64,000 nt of DNA from Streptosporangiaceae bacterium. Lineage in GTDB: Bacteria > Actinomycetota > Actinomycetes > Streptosporangiales > Streptosporangiaceae. Made by a program: the position numbers and the translations under genes. The stretch lies in assembly GCA_025934375.1 (NCBI GenBank), contig JAICYD010000007.1:1-64000 (forward strand), given 5' to 3'. The notes under the pieces are model-generated. The model saw nothing but the letters and a program-made list of their open reading frames with translations. It made no database searches and was not told where the DNA came from. Of the stretch, positions 17,246 through 25,900 are shown in pieces (position 1 is the first letter of the stretch; each line of letters opens with the position of its first letter).

Positions 17246-18379
17246 CCGGCGCAGCATCGCCAGGTCCTCCGGGGTGACGTCCACGTGCGGGCTGATCCGC
17301 AGGTACGGCTCCTTCATCTCGCGCGGCGCGCGGGCGGTGACCGCGGCCGTCGTCACGATCTGGTGCTCGGCCAGCAGCAGCGCGCGGACCGCGGCGACCT
17401 TCTGCCCCGCCGCCGGGCGCAAGGCGGTGATCGCGCACCCGCCCGCGCTCCCCTCCGGGGCCTCCACGACCTCCCAGCCCGGCACGTCCGCCAGCGCCTC
17501 GCGCGTCAGCCGCCCGACCGCCGCCAGCCGGGACCGCACCTGCGCCGGCCCCAGGGCGACGTGCTCGGCCACCGCCGCGCACAGCCCGATCCGCCCGGCG
17601 ATGTGCGCCTCATGGGATTCCAGCAGCAGCACCGGCGACTCGCCGGGGGCCAGGAGATCCCGGTCCATCTCCGAGGCCCGCGGCCGCAGCCGCCGCCACC
17701 ACGACGACGCCACCGCGATGACCCCGACGCCGCGCGGCCCGCACAGCCACTTACGCGACGTCGCGTAGATCGCGTCCGCGTCGCACGCGGCGTCCACGTG
17801 CCCCAGCCCCTGCGCCGCGTCCACCCACACCGGAACGCCCGCCTCGTGGCAGATCCCGGCGGCGGCGGCCACCGGCTGCACGAGCGGGCGGTGCGAGGCG
17901 ACCAGGTTCAGGTGCACGAAGGCCGGCGGGGTCATCGCCACGAACTGGCGCAGCGCGTCCAAGTCGATGAGCCCGGAACCATCGACCGCCAGCGTCGCGA
18001 TCCGCAATCCCCGGTCGGCGAACGCGTCCAGCGCCGGCCCCCACTCACTGGGCAGCACCGCCACGGTCGAGCCGGCCATCAGCGGCCAGGCCCGCAACAA
18101 GACGCCCAGCGCGGCCGTCGCGCTCTCCACGAACGCGATCCCCCCGGCCTCGACCCCGAGCAGCTCCCCCAGAGCCGAACGGCCGGCCGCGAGGACCGGC
18201 CCGGCCTGGGCGGCCGCGACGTAGGCACCGGTGACCGACTCGCGCTCGGCGTACCCGGCCACCGCGGTCAGCGTCTGGCGGGAGGAACGCCCGGCCGCGG
18301 CCGTGTCAAGGTGCACGAAAGTGGAGAGGGGGCGCAGGCCCTTGAAGCGACGCCATGGCTCGTCAGGGGGATTGGTCAC
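17228..18379 (-). CDS. Class-V aminotransferase-like PLP enzyme (EgtE-like)
   Basis: 383 aa, GTG start. Fold-type I PLP enzyme: the cofactor Asp is in VPVWVDAAQGLGH (D187) and the Schiff-base Lys in YATSRKWLCGPRGVG (K210). A conserved N-terminus reads FVHLDTAAAGRSSRQTL. Sequence and length resemble EgtE, the C-S lyase of ergothioneine synthesis in mycobacteria, or the related isopenicillin-N-epimerase-like group. No egtA-D genes are in the window, so a role in ergothioneine cannot be confirmed. It is a single gene between DUF3046 and recA. Its 3' end carries a 17-bp tandem repeat that leaves the last codons Pro-Ser-Ser. Confidence 0.8.
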   Translation of the reverse strand: MTNPPDEPWRRFKGLRPLSTFVHLDTAAAGRSSRQTLTAVAGYAERESVTGAYVAAAQAGPVLAAGRSALGELLGVEAGGIAFVESATAALGVLLRAWPLMAGSTVAVLPSEWGPALDAFADRGLRIATLAVDGSGLIDLDALRQFVAMTPPAFVHLNLVASHRPLVQPVAAAAGICHEAGVPVWVDAAQGLGHVDAACDADAIYATSRKWLCGPRGVGVIAVASSWWRRLRPRASEMDRDLLAPGESPVLLLESHEAHIAGRIGLCAAVAEHVALGPAQVRSRLAAVGRLTREALADVPGWEVVEAPEGSAGGCAITALRPAAGQKVAAVRALLLAEHQIVTTAAVTARAPREMKEPYLRISPHVDVTPEDLAMLRRALPSS

Positions 18380-18420
18380 GCAAACACCCTAATCAGGATG
18401 GGCCGGCCGGGTGCCGAACT

Positions 18421-18615
18421 TCAGCGCAGCGACTCCGGCACGTTGAATGTCTCGCAGACCGCCCGCCAGACTTTCTTGGCGTCCTCGCCTTCGGCTAGCG
18501 CCTTGTTGACGGTGCGCCCGCCCAGGGTGCTCAGGACCTGGTCCTTCGCCACGCTATCGGCGTACCCCTCGCCGAAGAGCGTCGTCATCCGCTCCCAGAA
18601 CATCGTCAGCCGCAC
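18421..18615 (-). CDS. DUF3046 protein
   Basis: 64 aa. The sequence MRLTMFWERMTTLFGE, then YADSVAKDQVLSTLGGRTVNKALAEG, then VWRAVCETFNVPESLR is the hallmark of DUF3046, a small actinobacterial family usually found beside recA. Helical, soluble, no known activity. Here an aminotransferase gene separates it from recA on the same strand. Confidence 0.9.
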   Translation of the reverse strand: MRLTMFWERMTTLFGEGYADSVAKDQVLSTLGGRTVNKALAEGEDAKKVWRAVCETFNVPESLR

Positions 18616-18715
18616 CCTTTCAGGCTACTCACAAGCGGGCATGCGACGGTGGGGTCCTGGGTAGTGATCCTCGTGGCGCCCACCCCCTCGCGCCAGGACA
18701 TGAGCAGGAGTGGCG

Positions 18716-19360
18716 ATGTCGTCATCGACGGAAGAGTCCGCGCCCGCCGACTCCACCCCCGCCACTGTCAGCCCTCCGGTCAGCAAGCTCGCCATCGCCG
18801 CCCTGGTGGCCGGCGTGCTGCCGCTGGCGCCGGTCGCCCTCGGCCTGGGCATCGCCGGCGTGGTCGTCACCCGGGCCGGCCGGCGGCGCGGCCGCGGCCT
18901 GGCCATCGGCGGCCTGCTCGCCGCGACCGTATGGATCGCCGTCGGCGTCACCCTGGGCACCGTGGCGAGCCTCACGCACGGCTTCCACAAGCCGGTGAAG
19001 ATCGAGTACAACTACTCTCACGCCGCGGTGTTCGGCCTGCGGCAAGGCAATTGCGTCCTCACTCCCAACGAGTCGGTGGCGCCAGTGGTCCCCTGCACCA
19101 CGCCGCATGACGCTGAGGTATTCGCGACGTTCACGCTGCCCGCTGGCCCGTGGCCCGGCTCGGCCGCGGTGGAGCAGGCGGCCAACGATGGCTGCGGCAC
19201 CCGGCTGTCCGGCTACCTGAACCCGCAGCTGGCGATCAGCTTGTCACAGGACTACGTGTACCCCGGCCAGGTGGCGTGGCAGGCGGGCACCCGCACCGTG
19301 GTGTGCGAGGTCCGCGCGGCCAGCGGCCAGCTCGACCAGTCAGTCCGCGGCGCCTCCTGA
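18716..19360 (+). CDS. Membrane protein with DUF4190-like N-terminus and extracellular domain
   Basis: 214 aa from ATG 18716, chosen because AGCAGGAG lies 5 bp upstream; a GTG two codons earlier is possible. After a Ser/Thr/Pro-rich cytoplasmic head, two hydrophobic segments at about 22-50 and 60-85 (KLAIAALVAGVLPLAPVALGLGIAG and LAIGGLLAATVWIAVGV) resemble DUF4190. The remaining about 120 residues (GNCVLTPNESVAPVVPCTTPHDAEVFATF..., CGTRLSGYL) look like a septum-formation/secreted-domain fold with four Cys likely to form disulphides. Function unknown. It lies upstream of the kinase gene on the same strand, with a 199-bp gap. Confidence 0.75.
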   Translation: MSSSTEESAPADSTPATVSPPVSKLAIAALVAGVLPLAPVALGLGIAGVVVTRAGRRRGRGLAIGGLLAATVWIAVGVTLGTVASLTHGFHKPVKIEYNYSHAAVFGLRQGNCVLTPNESVAPVVPCTTPHDAEVFATFTLPAGPWPGSAAVEQAANDGCGTRLSGYLNPQLAISLSQDYVYPGQVAWQAGTRTVVCEVRAASGQLDQSVRGAS

Positions 19361-19559
19361 CCGGACGCGGGAGGGGAGGAAAAGCGCGGCCACCAGGGGC
19401 TCGTTCGGGAGTGAAGAGAGCCTGAGAGACCATAGGAGAAGGAGTTGTTATTGCTTCGTTACTGGCTAAGTCAGGCCGCTACGCCTTCGTTTCCGTTCTG
19501 ATGGAGGGGAAAGGCCGCCGGGGCGGGCGGCCGGGGGCAGGACGGGGGCAGGAGGAGAC

Positions 19560-22040
19560 GTGACTGTCTACACCAGGCCGGATCCGGCACTGGCATCACT
19601 GGGCCCTGGCATGCGCGTGGCCGGGTACCAGCTCGAGGAAAGCGTCGGCCAGGGCGGGATGGCGGTAGTGTTCCGCGCCCAGGACGAGCGCCTCAAGCGC
19701 GTGGTCGCGCTGAAGCTGCTGGCGCCGGGACTGATCAAGGACAAGACCGCCCAGGAGCGGTTCCTCAACGAGGCCTACGCGGCGGCCGCCGTCGATCACC
19801 CGCACATTATCCCGGTGCACGACGCCGGGAACTCCGACGGCCTGCTGTACATCGCCACGAAGTTCGTGCCCGGCGGCGACCTGCGGGCCGCGCTCGCCCG
19901 GGAGCCGGGCCTGCCGCGCCCGGCCAGGATCGCGACCCTGCTGTCCCCGGTGGCGTCGGCGCTGGACGCGGCGCACCAGGTGGGACTGGTGCACCGCGAC
20001 GTCAAGCCGGCGAACATCCTGGTGGACTCCAGCCCCGGACGTCCCGACCACGTGTACCTGGCGGACTTCGGGGTCAGCAAGTGGACGGTGCTCCCGTCCA
20101 CCATGACGGGGGTCGACCTGACCTCGGTCAACCTGACGGGCACGGGCTTCTTCCTCGGCACGCCGGAGTACTCGGCACCGGAACAGGTGCTCGGCAAGCC
20201 GGTAGGCCCGCGGACCGACCAGTACGCGCTCGCGGTGGTGGCGTTCACGCTGCTCACCGGGGAGCGGATGTACCGCGGCGATCAGCTGGCGGTGATGTAC
20301 GCGCAGGTGTCCGACGCGCCGCCGGCGGCGACGTCGTTCCGGCCGGAACTGCCGGCCGCCGTCGATGATGCCCTGTGGCGCGCGCTCGCGAAGGACCCCC
20401 GCGACCGGTTCGGCAGCTGCGGGGAGTTCGCCGACGCCCTGCGGTCCGCGCTCGGCCTGTCCGCCTACGGGGCCCTCGTCAGCGACTACCCGGATACCCA
20501 GCGCATGGCGGCACCCGGTATGGCAGGACCTGGCACGGCAGGACCTGGCACGGCAGGGCCAGGGACCGCGGGGCCCGGTCCGGCGGCACCCGGTACGTGG
20601 CCACGACAGCAGGACCCGACGGGGGCGCGGGGCACGCGGCCGATGCCGCCCGATTACCAGCCGACGTATCAGCCGACGTATCGTCCAGACCCCTATCACG
20701 AGGCGGGAACCTACCCGGGAGCGGGATCCTACGGCGGGGCGGGAACTCAGCCAGGGGCGGGACCCTACCCGGGGACGGGATATCCAGGCCAGCCGCCTGC
20801 CCAGACGGCGCCCCCGGGCCGCGGGCGGCGACGGCGATCGCGAGCCGTTCCCGCTACGGTTACCGCGCTGGTGGTGGCGGCCGTCGCGGCCGGATCGGTC
20901 CTGGCCCTGGCGCACTATCACGTCTTCTCCAGCACCCCGTCCGCGTCGGGCGGGACGGGTGGCTCGTCGGCGGGGGCCAGCAACGCCGCCGACAACAACA
21001 CGGCCGGCGCCGCCGCCGTCGCCGACCTGGCCCCGTCCGGCGTGACGGCCGGGTCCAATTACCTCACCGCGAGCCAGGGGCCGGGCCACAGCCTGGTGCT
21101 GTCGCAGGCCGCGGCGGGCGGGGCGGCCTGGAGCTCGCAGACCGTGGCGAAGGGGGGGACGACCTTCTCGGTGCCGTCGGTCGCGGTGAGCGGGACCACC
21201 GTCCGGGTCGCCGCCCAGGGGCCCGGCCACTCGCTGATGCTGTACAGCTCCGAGCTGGGATCGAGTTCCTGGTCCCCCTCGACGGTGGCGGGCGGCGGGA
21301 CGACCTTCTCGGCGCCGTCCATCGCGGTCGGCGACGGCAAGGTGGTGATCACCGCCCAGGGCGGGAGCGGGAGCGTGCTGCTGTACTCGGCGGCCATCGG
21401 CGAGCAGGGCTTCCAGCAGCATGAGGTCGCGCCGGTCGGCACGGCGGCGTCGGCGCCGTCTGTCGTCATCGATGACGCCGTGGGCGGCACGCCCGGGTCG
21501 GGCACGGCCGTGGTGATCGGCGTCCACGAGCGGGACCACGGCGTGAAGCTCTACTGGTCCCAGGACGGCACGTCGTCCTGGCAAACCCAGACGGTCGTCG
21601 CCCCGCACACGGCGCTCGGCGCGTCTGCCCTGACCCTGGACGGCACCACCTTGGCGATGGCGACCGAGGGCGTGGACCACAGCCTGCAGATGAACTACAC
21701 CCCGAGCCCGACGGTCGCCTGGCGTTCGGCGGGGGTCATCGCTGGCCCGGGGACCGCGTACGCGGCGCCGTCCATGGCGGCCAACGGCAAGCACGTGGTC
21801 GACGTCGCCGTGCAAGGCCCGGACGGGAGCCTGGCGTTCTACTGGGCCAAGCGCGGCACCACGATCTGGACCAAGGAGGTCGTGGCCGGCGCGCACAAGG
21901 CCCTCGCGGCCCCGTCGGTCGCCTCCAACGGGAGCAACTCCATGATCACCGCGATCGGCCCGGGGAACGTGGTGTCCTCTTACTTCAACGTCAACGGCAC
22001 CCAGACTTGGCAGCCCGTCCAGGTCACGACCCAGTCATGA
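19560..22040 (+). CDS. Transmembrane serine/threonine protein kinase with repeat sensor domain
   Basis: 826 aa, GTG start with GGAGGAG just upstream. The kinase domain (about 20-300) is complete: glycine loop VGQGGMAVVF, Lys52 in VALKLL, catalytic HRDVKPANIL (Asp147), ADFGVSK (Asp169) and GTPEYSAPEQ. A Gly/Pro-rich juxtamembrane linker (about 315-425) with AGPGT repeats follows. One membrane helix is at about 430-452. The outside part (about 475-825) has 7-8 repeats of roughly 45 residues, each with a GPGHSLxLY-like strand, W-SxxTVA and SAPSxAV, like a beta-propeller/lectin (PLL-like) domain. I infer a receptor kinase that senses a surface ligand. Confidence 0.92.
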   Translation: MTVYTRPDPALASLGPGMRVAGYQLEESVGQGGMAVVFRAQDERLKRVVALKLLAPGLIKDKTAQERFLNEAYAAAAVDHPHIIPVHDAGNSDGLLYIATKFVPGGDLRAALAREPGLPRPARIATLLSPVASALDAAHQVGLVHRDVKPANILVDSSPGRPDHVYLADFGVSKWTVLPSTMTGVDLTSVNLTGTGFFLGTPEYSAPEQVLGKPVGPRTDQYALAVVAFTLLTGERMYRGDQLAVMYAQVSDAPPAATSFRPELPAAVDDALWRALAKDPRDRFGSCGEFADALRSALGLSAYGALVSDYPDTQRMAAPGMAGPGTAGPGTAGPGTAGPGPAAPGTWPRQQDPTGARGTRPMPPDYQPTYQPTYRPDPYHEAGTYPGAGSYGGAGTQPGAGPYPGTGYPGQPPAQTAPPGRGRRRRSRAVPATVTALVVAAVAAGSVLALAHYHVFSSTPSASGGTGGSSAGASNAADNNTAGAAAVADLAPSGVTAGSNYLTASQGPGHSLVLSQAAAGGAAWSSQTVAKGGTTFSVPSVAVSGTTVRVAAQGPGHSLMLYSSELGSSSWSPSTVAGGGTTFSAPSIAVGDGKVVITAQGGSGSVLLYSAAIGEQGFQQHEVAPVGTAASAPSVVIDDAVGGTPGSGTAVVIGVHERDHGVKLYWSQDGTSSWQTQTVVAPHTALGASALTLDGTTLAMATEGVDHSLQMNYTPSPTVAWRSAGVIAGPGTAYAAPSMAANGKHVVDVAVQGPDGSLAFYWAKRGTTIWTKEVVAGAHKALAAPSVASNGSNSMITAIGPGNVVSSYFNVNGTQTWQPVQVTTQS
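20510..20600 (+). repeat. 15-bp in-frame repeat (AGPGT) in kinase linker
   Basis: Units around GGCACGGCAGGACCT encode A-G-P-G-T pentapeptides between the kinase domain and the membrane helix. Confidence 0.7.
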
Positions 22041-22094
22041 CCTGGTTGAGCTTGGGTTAGGCGGCCGTCGGCGTTAGCCAGTCGATCGTCGGCG

Positions 22095-22841
22095 CTAGCA
22101 GCCGCCGGGCGGCCCTGGAGTGCCAGGGCCGCTTTGGGGGTCATCGACGTAGCCGCGCCAGATGTCGCGGGTCACCGCGCCGAAGTGAATGACGTACCAG
22201 ACGCCGCGCCAGGAGATCAGGGACGCGATGCCGAACGAGCGGACCTTTCCCTCCTTGTCGCGGTAGACGACCCGGGCGCCGGGGAGGTGCCAGTAGCCGA
22301 CCTTGTTGTAGCAGGCGTTCACCGGAACCCAGACGGCGTAGCCCTTCGGCACGATCACGGTCACCAGCCGCGCGCCGCTCCCGACGAGCTGGTGCGCCTT
22401 TTTCACGTCCAGGGCGTAGTCGTACCAGAGCCGGCTGGTCCAGTCGCCTTCCGGATACGCGATGGCCTTGACCTGCTTGTACGCCGCCACGGGGAAGAAC
22501 GCCGGCCGGGCGTAGCCGGCCGTCCCTGTCGTCACCGACAGCCACACGTCGGCGACGAGGTTCCGGAAGGCGGCGTTGTCGGTGCGGGGCATCGACGGGG
22601 TCTGCGCTCGGGCACCGTCGCCGTCGGGCGCGACCGGAAGGGCCGCCGGCCCGGCCGGCGTGGGCGCCGAAGTGCCCTGAGCGGTGTTGCCCGGAGCCGT
22701 CGTGCCCCTAGCCGGACCGGCCGTGGCGGTGACTGTCGCTGTTATCGTCGCCGGTCCCGGGCCGGGCGCGCACGCGCACAGCCCGACGCTGGCGGCGAGC
22801 GCCAGCGTGGCGGCCAGTGCGGGTGCTCCCCTCGACTTCAC
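22095..22841 (-). CDS. Secreted or lipid-anchored protein of unknown function
   Basis: 248 aa. The N-terminus MKSRGAPALAATLALAASVGLCAC is a signal peptide; LCAC is a possible, non-ideal lipobox. A Thr/Pro/Ala-rich linker follows to about residue 80. The domain from about 88 (AFRNLVADVWLSVTTGT...) has conserved-looking aromatic motifs (LWYDYALDVKKAHQL, VPKGYAVWVPVNACYNKVGYWHLPG, VVYRDKEGKVRSFGIASLISWRGVWYVIHFG) and ends GPPGGC. I do not recognise the family. It is convergent with the kinase gene and divergent from lhr. Confidence 0.7.
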   Translation of the reverse strand: MKSRGAPALAATLALAASVGLCACAPGPGPATITATVTATAGPARGTTAPGNTAQGTSAPTPAGPAALPVAPDGDGARAQTPSMPRTDNAAFRNLVADVWLSVTTGTAGYARPAFFPVAAYKQVKAIAYPEGDWTSRLWYDYALDVKKAHQLVGSGARLVTVIVPKGYAVWVPVNACYNKVGYWHLPGARVVYRDKEGKVRSFGIASLISWRGVWYVIHFGAVTRDIWRGYVDDPQSGPGTPGPPGGC

Positions 22842-22946
22842 GCCGCATGAATCTGCCGGGATTCGGGCGCCCTGTCAAGGACGCGGGCTGCCTGGCTGCC
22901 TGGGCGGGTGGCCTCGAATGTCAGTGGGTGGATGCATGATGGGGGG

Positions 22947-25900
22947 ATGGCATCCGGATCGGCTGTTAGTAGCGCCGACGCCCTCGACGGGTTCTCGCCC
23001 GCGACCCGGGCGTGGTTTGAGGGCGCGTTCGCGGTGCCCACCCAGGCGCAGGCGCAGGCATGGCGGGCCATCAGCAAGGGCGAGGACACGCTGGTCATCG
23101 CGCCGACCGGCTCGGGCAAGACGCTTTCCGCGTTCCTGTGGGCGATCGACCGGCTGGCCGCGACGCCCCCTCCGGCTGACCCGAAGCGGCGCTGCCGGGT
23201 GCTGTACGTCTCGCCGCTGAAGGCGCTAGCGGTGGACATCGAGCGGAACCTGCGCTCCCCGCTGACCGGGATCCGGCACGCGGCGCACCGCCTCGGGCTG
23301 CCCGAGCCGGATATCGCGGTGGCGGTGCGGACCGGGGACACCGCGACGGAGGAACGGCGCAAGCTGGCCACCAAGCCGCCGGACATCCTGATCACGACCC
23401 CGGAGTCGCTGTTCCTGCTGCTCACCTCGCAGGCACGGGAGACGCTGCGCGGGGTCGAGACGGTCATCATCGATGAGGTCCACGCGGTCGCCGGGAACAA
23501 GCGCGGCGCGCACCTGGCCCTTTCGCTAGAGCGACTGGACGCGCTGGCAGGCGCTTCCGGAACTGAGCCAAGCCCGCTCCCCCCCGGGGGAGCACTGCCG
23601 GGGGGCCGGCAGGGGGGTCGCCCCCCGGGGGTGCAGAGAGTGGGCCTGTCGGCTACGGTGCGGCCGCCGGAGGTGGTGGCCGCGTTCCTGGGCGGGGCAC
23701 GGCCGGTCACGGTTGTGCAGCCGCCGAGCGCCAAGCAGATCGAGCTTGAGGTCATCGTCCCGGTCGAGGACATGAGTGACCTGGAAACCGCGCAGGGACT
23801 GAGCACGGGGCCAGACGGGGAGCCGACCGACGATCCAGTCGCCCGCCGGTCGATCTGGCCGCACGTCGAGGAGCGGGTGCTCGACCTGATCGAGGAGCAC
23901 AAGTCCACGATCGTGTTCGCGAACTCGCGCCGCCTCGCGGAACGGCTGTGCGGGCGGCTTAACGAGCTGGCGAACGAGCGGGCGGCCCTGGAGGGGCAGG
24001 GTCTTGGAGAGCACAGTGACGCGGACCTGGTCATAGCGCGGGCGCACCACGGGTCGGTGTCCCGCCAGGAGCGCAGCGACATCGAGGAGGCGCTGAAGGC
24101 CGGGAAGCTGCCCGCGGTGGTCGCGACGTCCAGCCTGGAGCTCGGCATCGACATGGGCGCGGTCGACCTGGTGATCCAGGTCGAGTCGCCGCCGTCAGTG
24201 GCCAGTGGCCTGCAGCGGGTGGGCCGCGCCGGGCACAACGTGGGTGACGTTTCGCGAGGGGTCTTCTTCCCCAAGTACGCCGGCGACCTCGTCCAGTCCG
24301 CCGTCGTCGCCAACCGGATGCGCGCGGGCGAGATCGAGGAGCTGCGCATACCACGCAACCCGCTGGACGTGCTCGCGCAGCAGGTCGTCGCGATGACCGC
24401 GCTCGATGACTGGCCGGTTGACGAGCTGGAGCGGGTGATCCGGCGTTCGGCTCCCTTCAGCGGGCTGACCAGGCCGGTCCTGGAAGCGGTGCTGGACATG
24501 CTCGCCGGGCGGTATCCGGGCGAGGAGTTCGCCGGGCTGAAGCCGCGGCTGGTCTGGGACCGGGTCGCCGGGGTTATCCGCGGCCGGCCAGGCGCGCAGA
24601 AGCTGGCCGTGACCAGCGGCGGGACCATCCCGGACCGGGGCCTTTTCGGGGTGTTCCTGCCCGCCGGCGACGGCGGCAGGCAGCCGCGCCGCGTGGGCGA
24701 GCTCGACGAGGAGATGGTGTACGAGTCGCGGGTCGGCGACGTGTTCGTGCTCGGGGCGTCCTCGTGGCGGATCGAGGACATCACGCCCGACCGGGTGCTC
24801 GTGCTGCCCGCCCCTGGACAGCCGGGCAAGCTGCCGTTCTGGCACGGCGACACGCCGGGCCGGCCAGCCGAGCTGGGCAAGGCGATCGGGCAGGCGGTCC
24901 GTGAGCTGGCCAAGCTGCCCGATGAGGAGGCGGTCGCGAAGGTCACCGAATCGGGCCTGGACGAGCTGGCCGCGGCTAACCTGGTGCGCTACCTCGCTGA
25001 CCAGCGCCAGGCGACGGGCCACGTGCCCGATGACCGCACGCTGGTGGTCGAGCGGTTCCGCGACGAGCTGGGCGACTGGCGCGTGGTGCTGCACAGCCCG
25101 TACGGGGACCGGGTGCACGCGCCATGGGCACTGGCGATCACCGCGCGGCTGCGCGAGCGATACGGCGGCATGGACGTGCAGGCGCTGCACACCGACGACG
25201 GGATCATCATCCGGGTCCCCGATTCCGATGAGCCGCCGCCCGCCGGGATCGTGCTGATCGACCCCGACGACATCGGCGACATCATCACCGCCGAGGTGGG
25301 CGGCAGCGCCCTGTTCGCCTCCCGGTTCCGTGAGTGCGCGAGCCGGGCCCTCCTGCTGCCGCGACGGCAGCCGGGGCGCCGGACCCCGCTGTGGCAGCAG
25401 CGGCAGCGCAGCGCGCAGCTGCTGGAGGTCGCCAGCCAGTACCCCGGGTTCCCGATCACGTTGGAGACCGTCCGGGAGTGCCTGCAGGACGTGTTCGACG
25501 TGCCGGCACTGACCGAGCTGCTCCGGGACCTAGCCGCCCGGCGGATCCGGGTCGTCGAGGTCGAGACGCCGACGCCGAGCCCGTTCGGCAAGTCCCTGCT
25601 GTTCCGGTACATCGGCGCGTTCATGTACGAGGGGGACGCGCCGCTGGCCGAGCGGCGCGCCCAGGCCCTCGCGCTCGACCCGTCGCTGCTGGCGGAGTTG
25701 CTGGGCACCGAAGGGCTTCGCGAGCTGCTTGATCCGGCCGTGGTCGCCGAGACCGAAGCCGACCTGCAGCACCTGTCCCCCGGACGGCGCTGCCGAGACC
25801 TGGAGGCGCTCGCGGACCTGCTGCGCACCTCCGGGCCGTTGACCGCACGGGAGGTGGCGGCGCGGTGCCGGGTCCCGGATGGCGCTCCCGCAGGCGGCAC

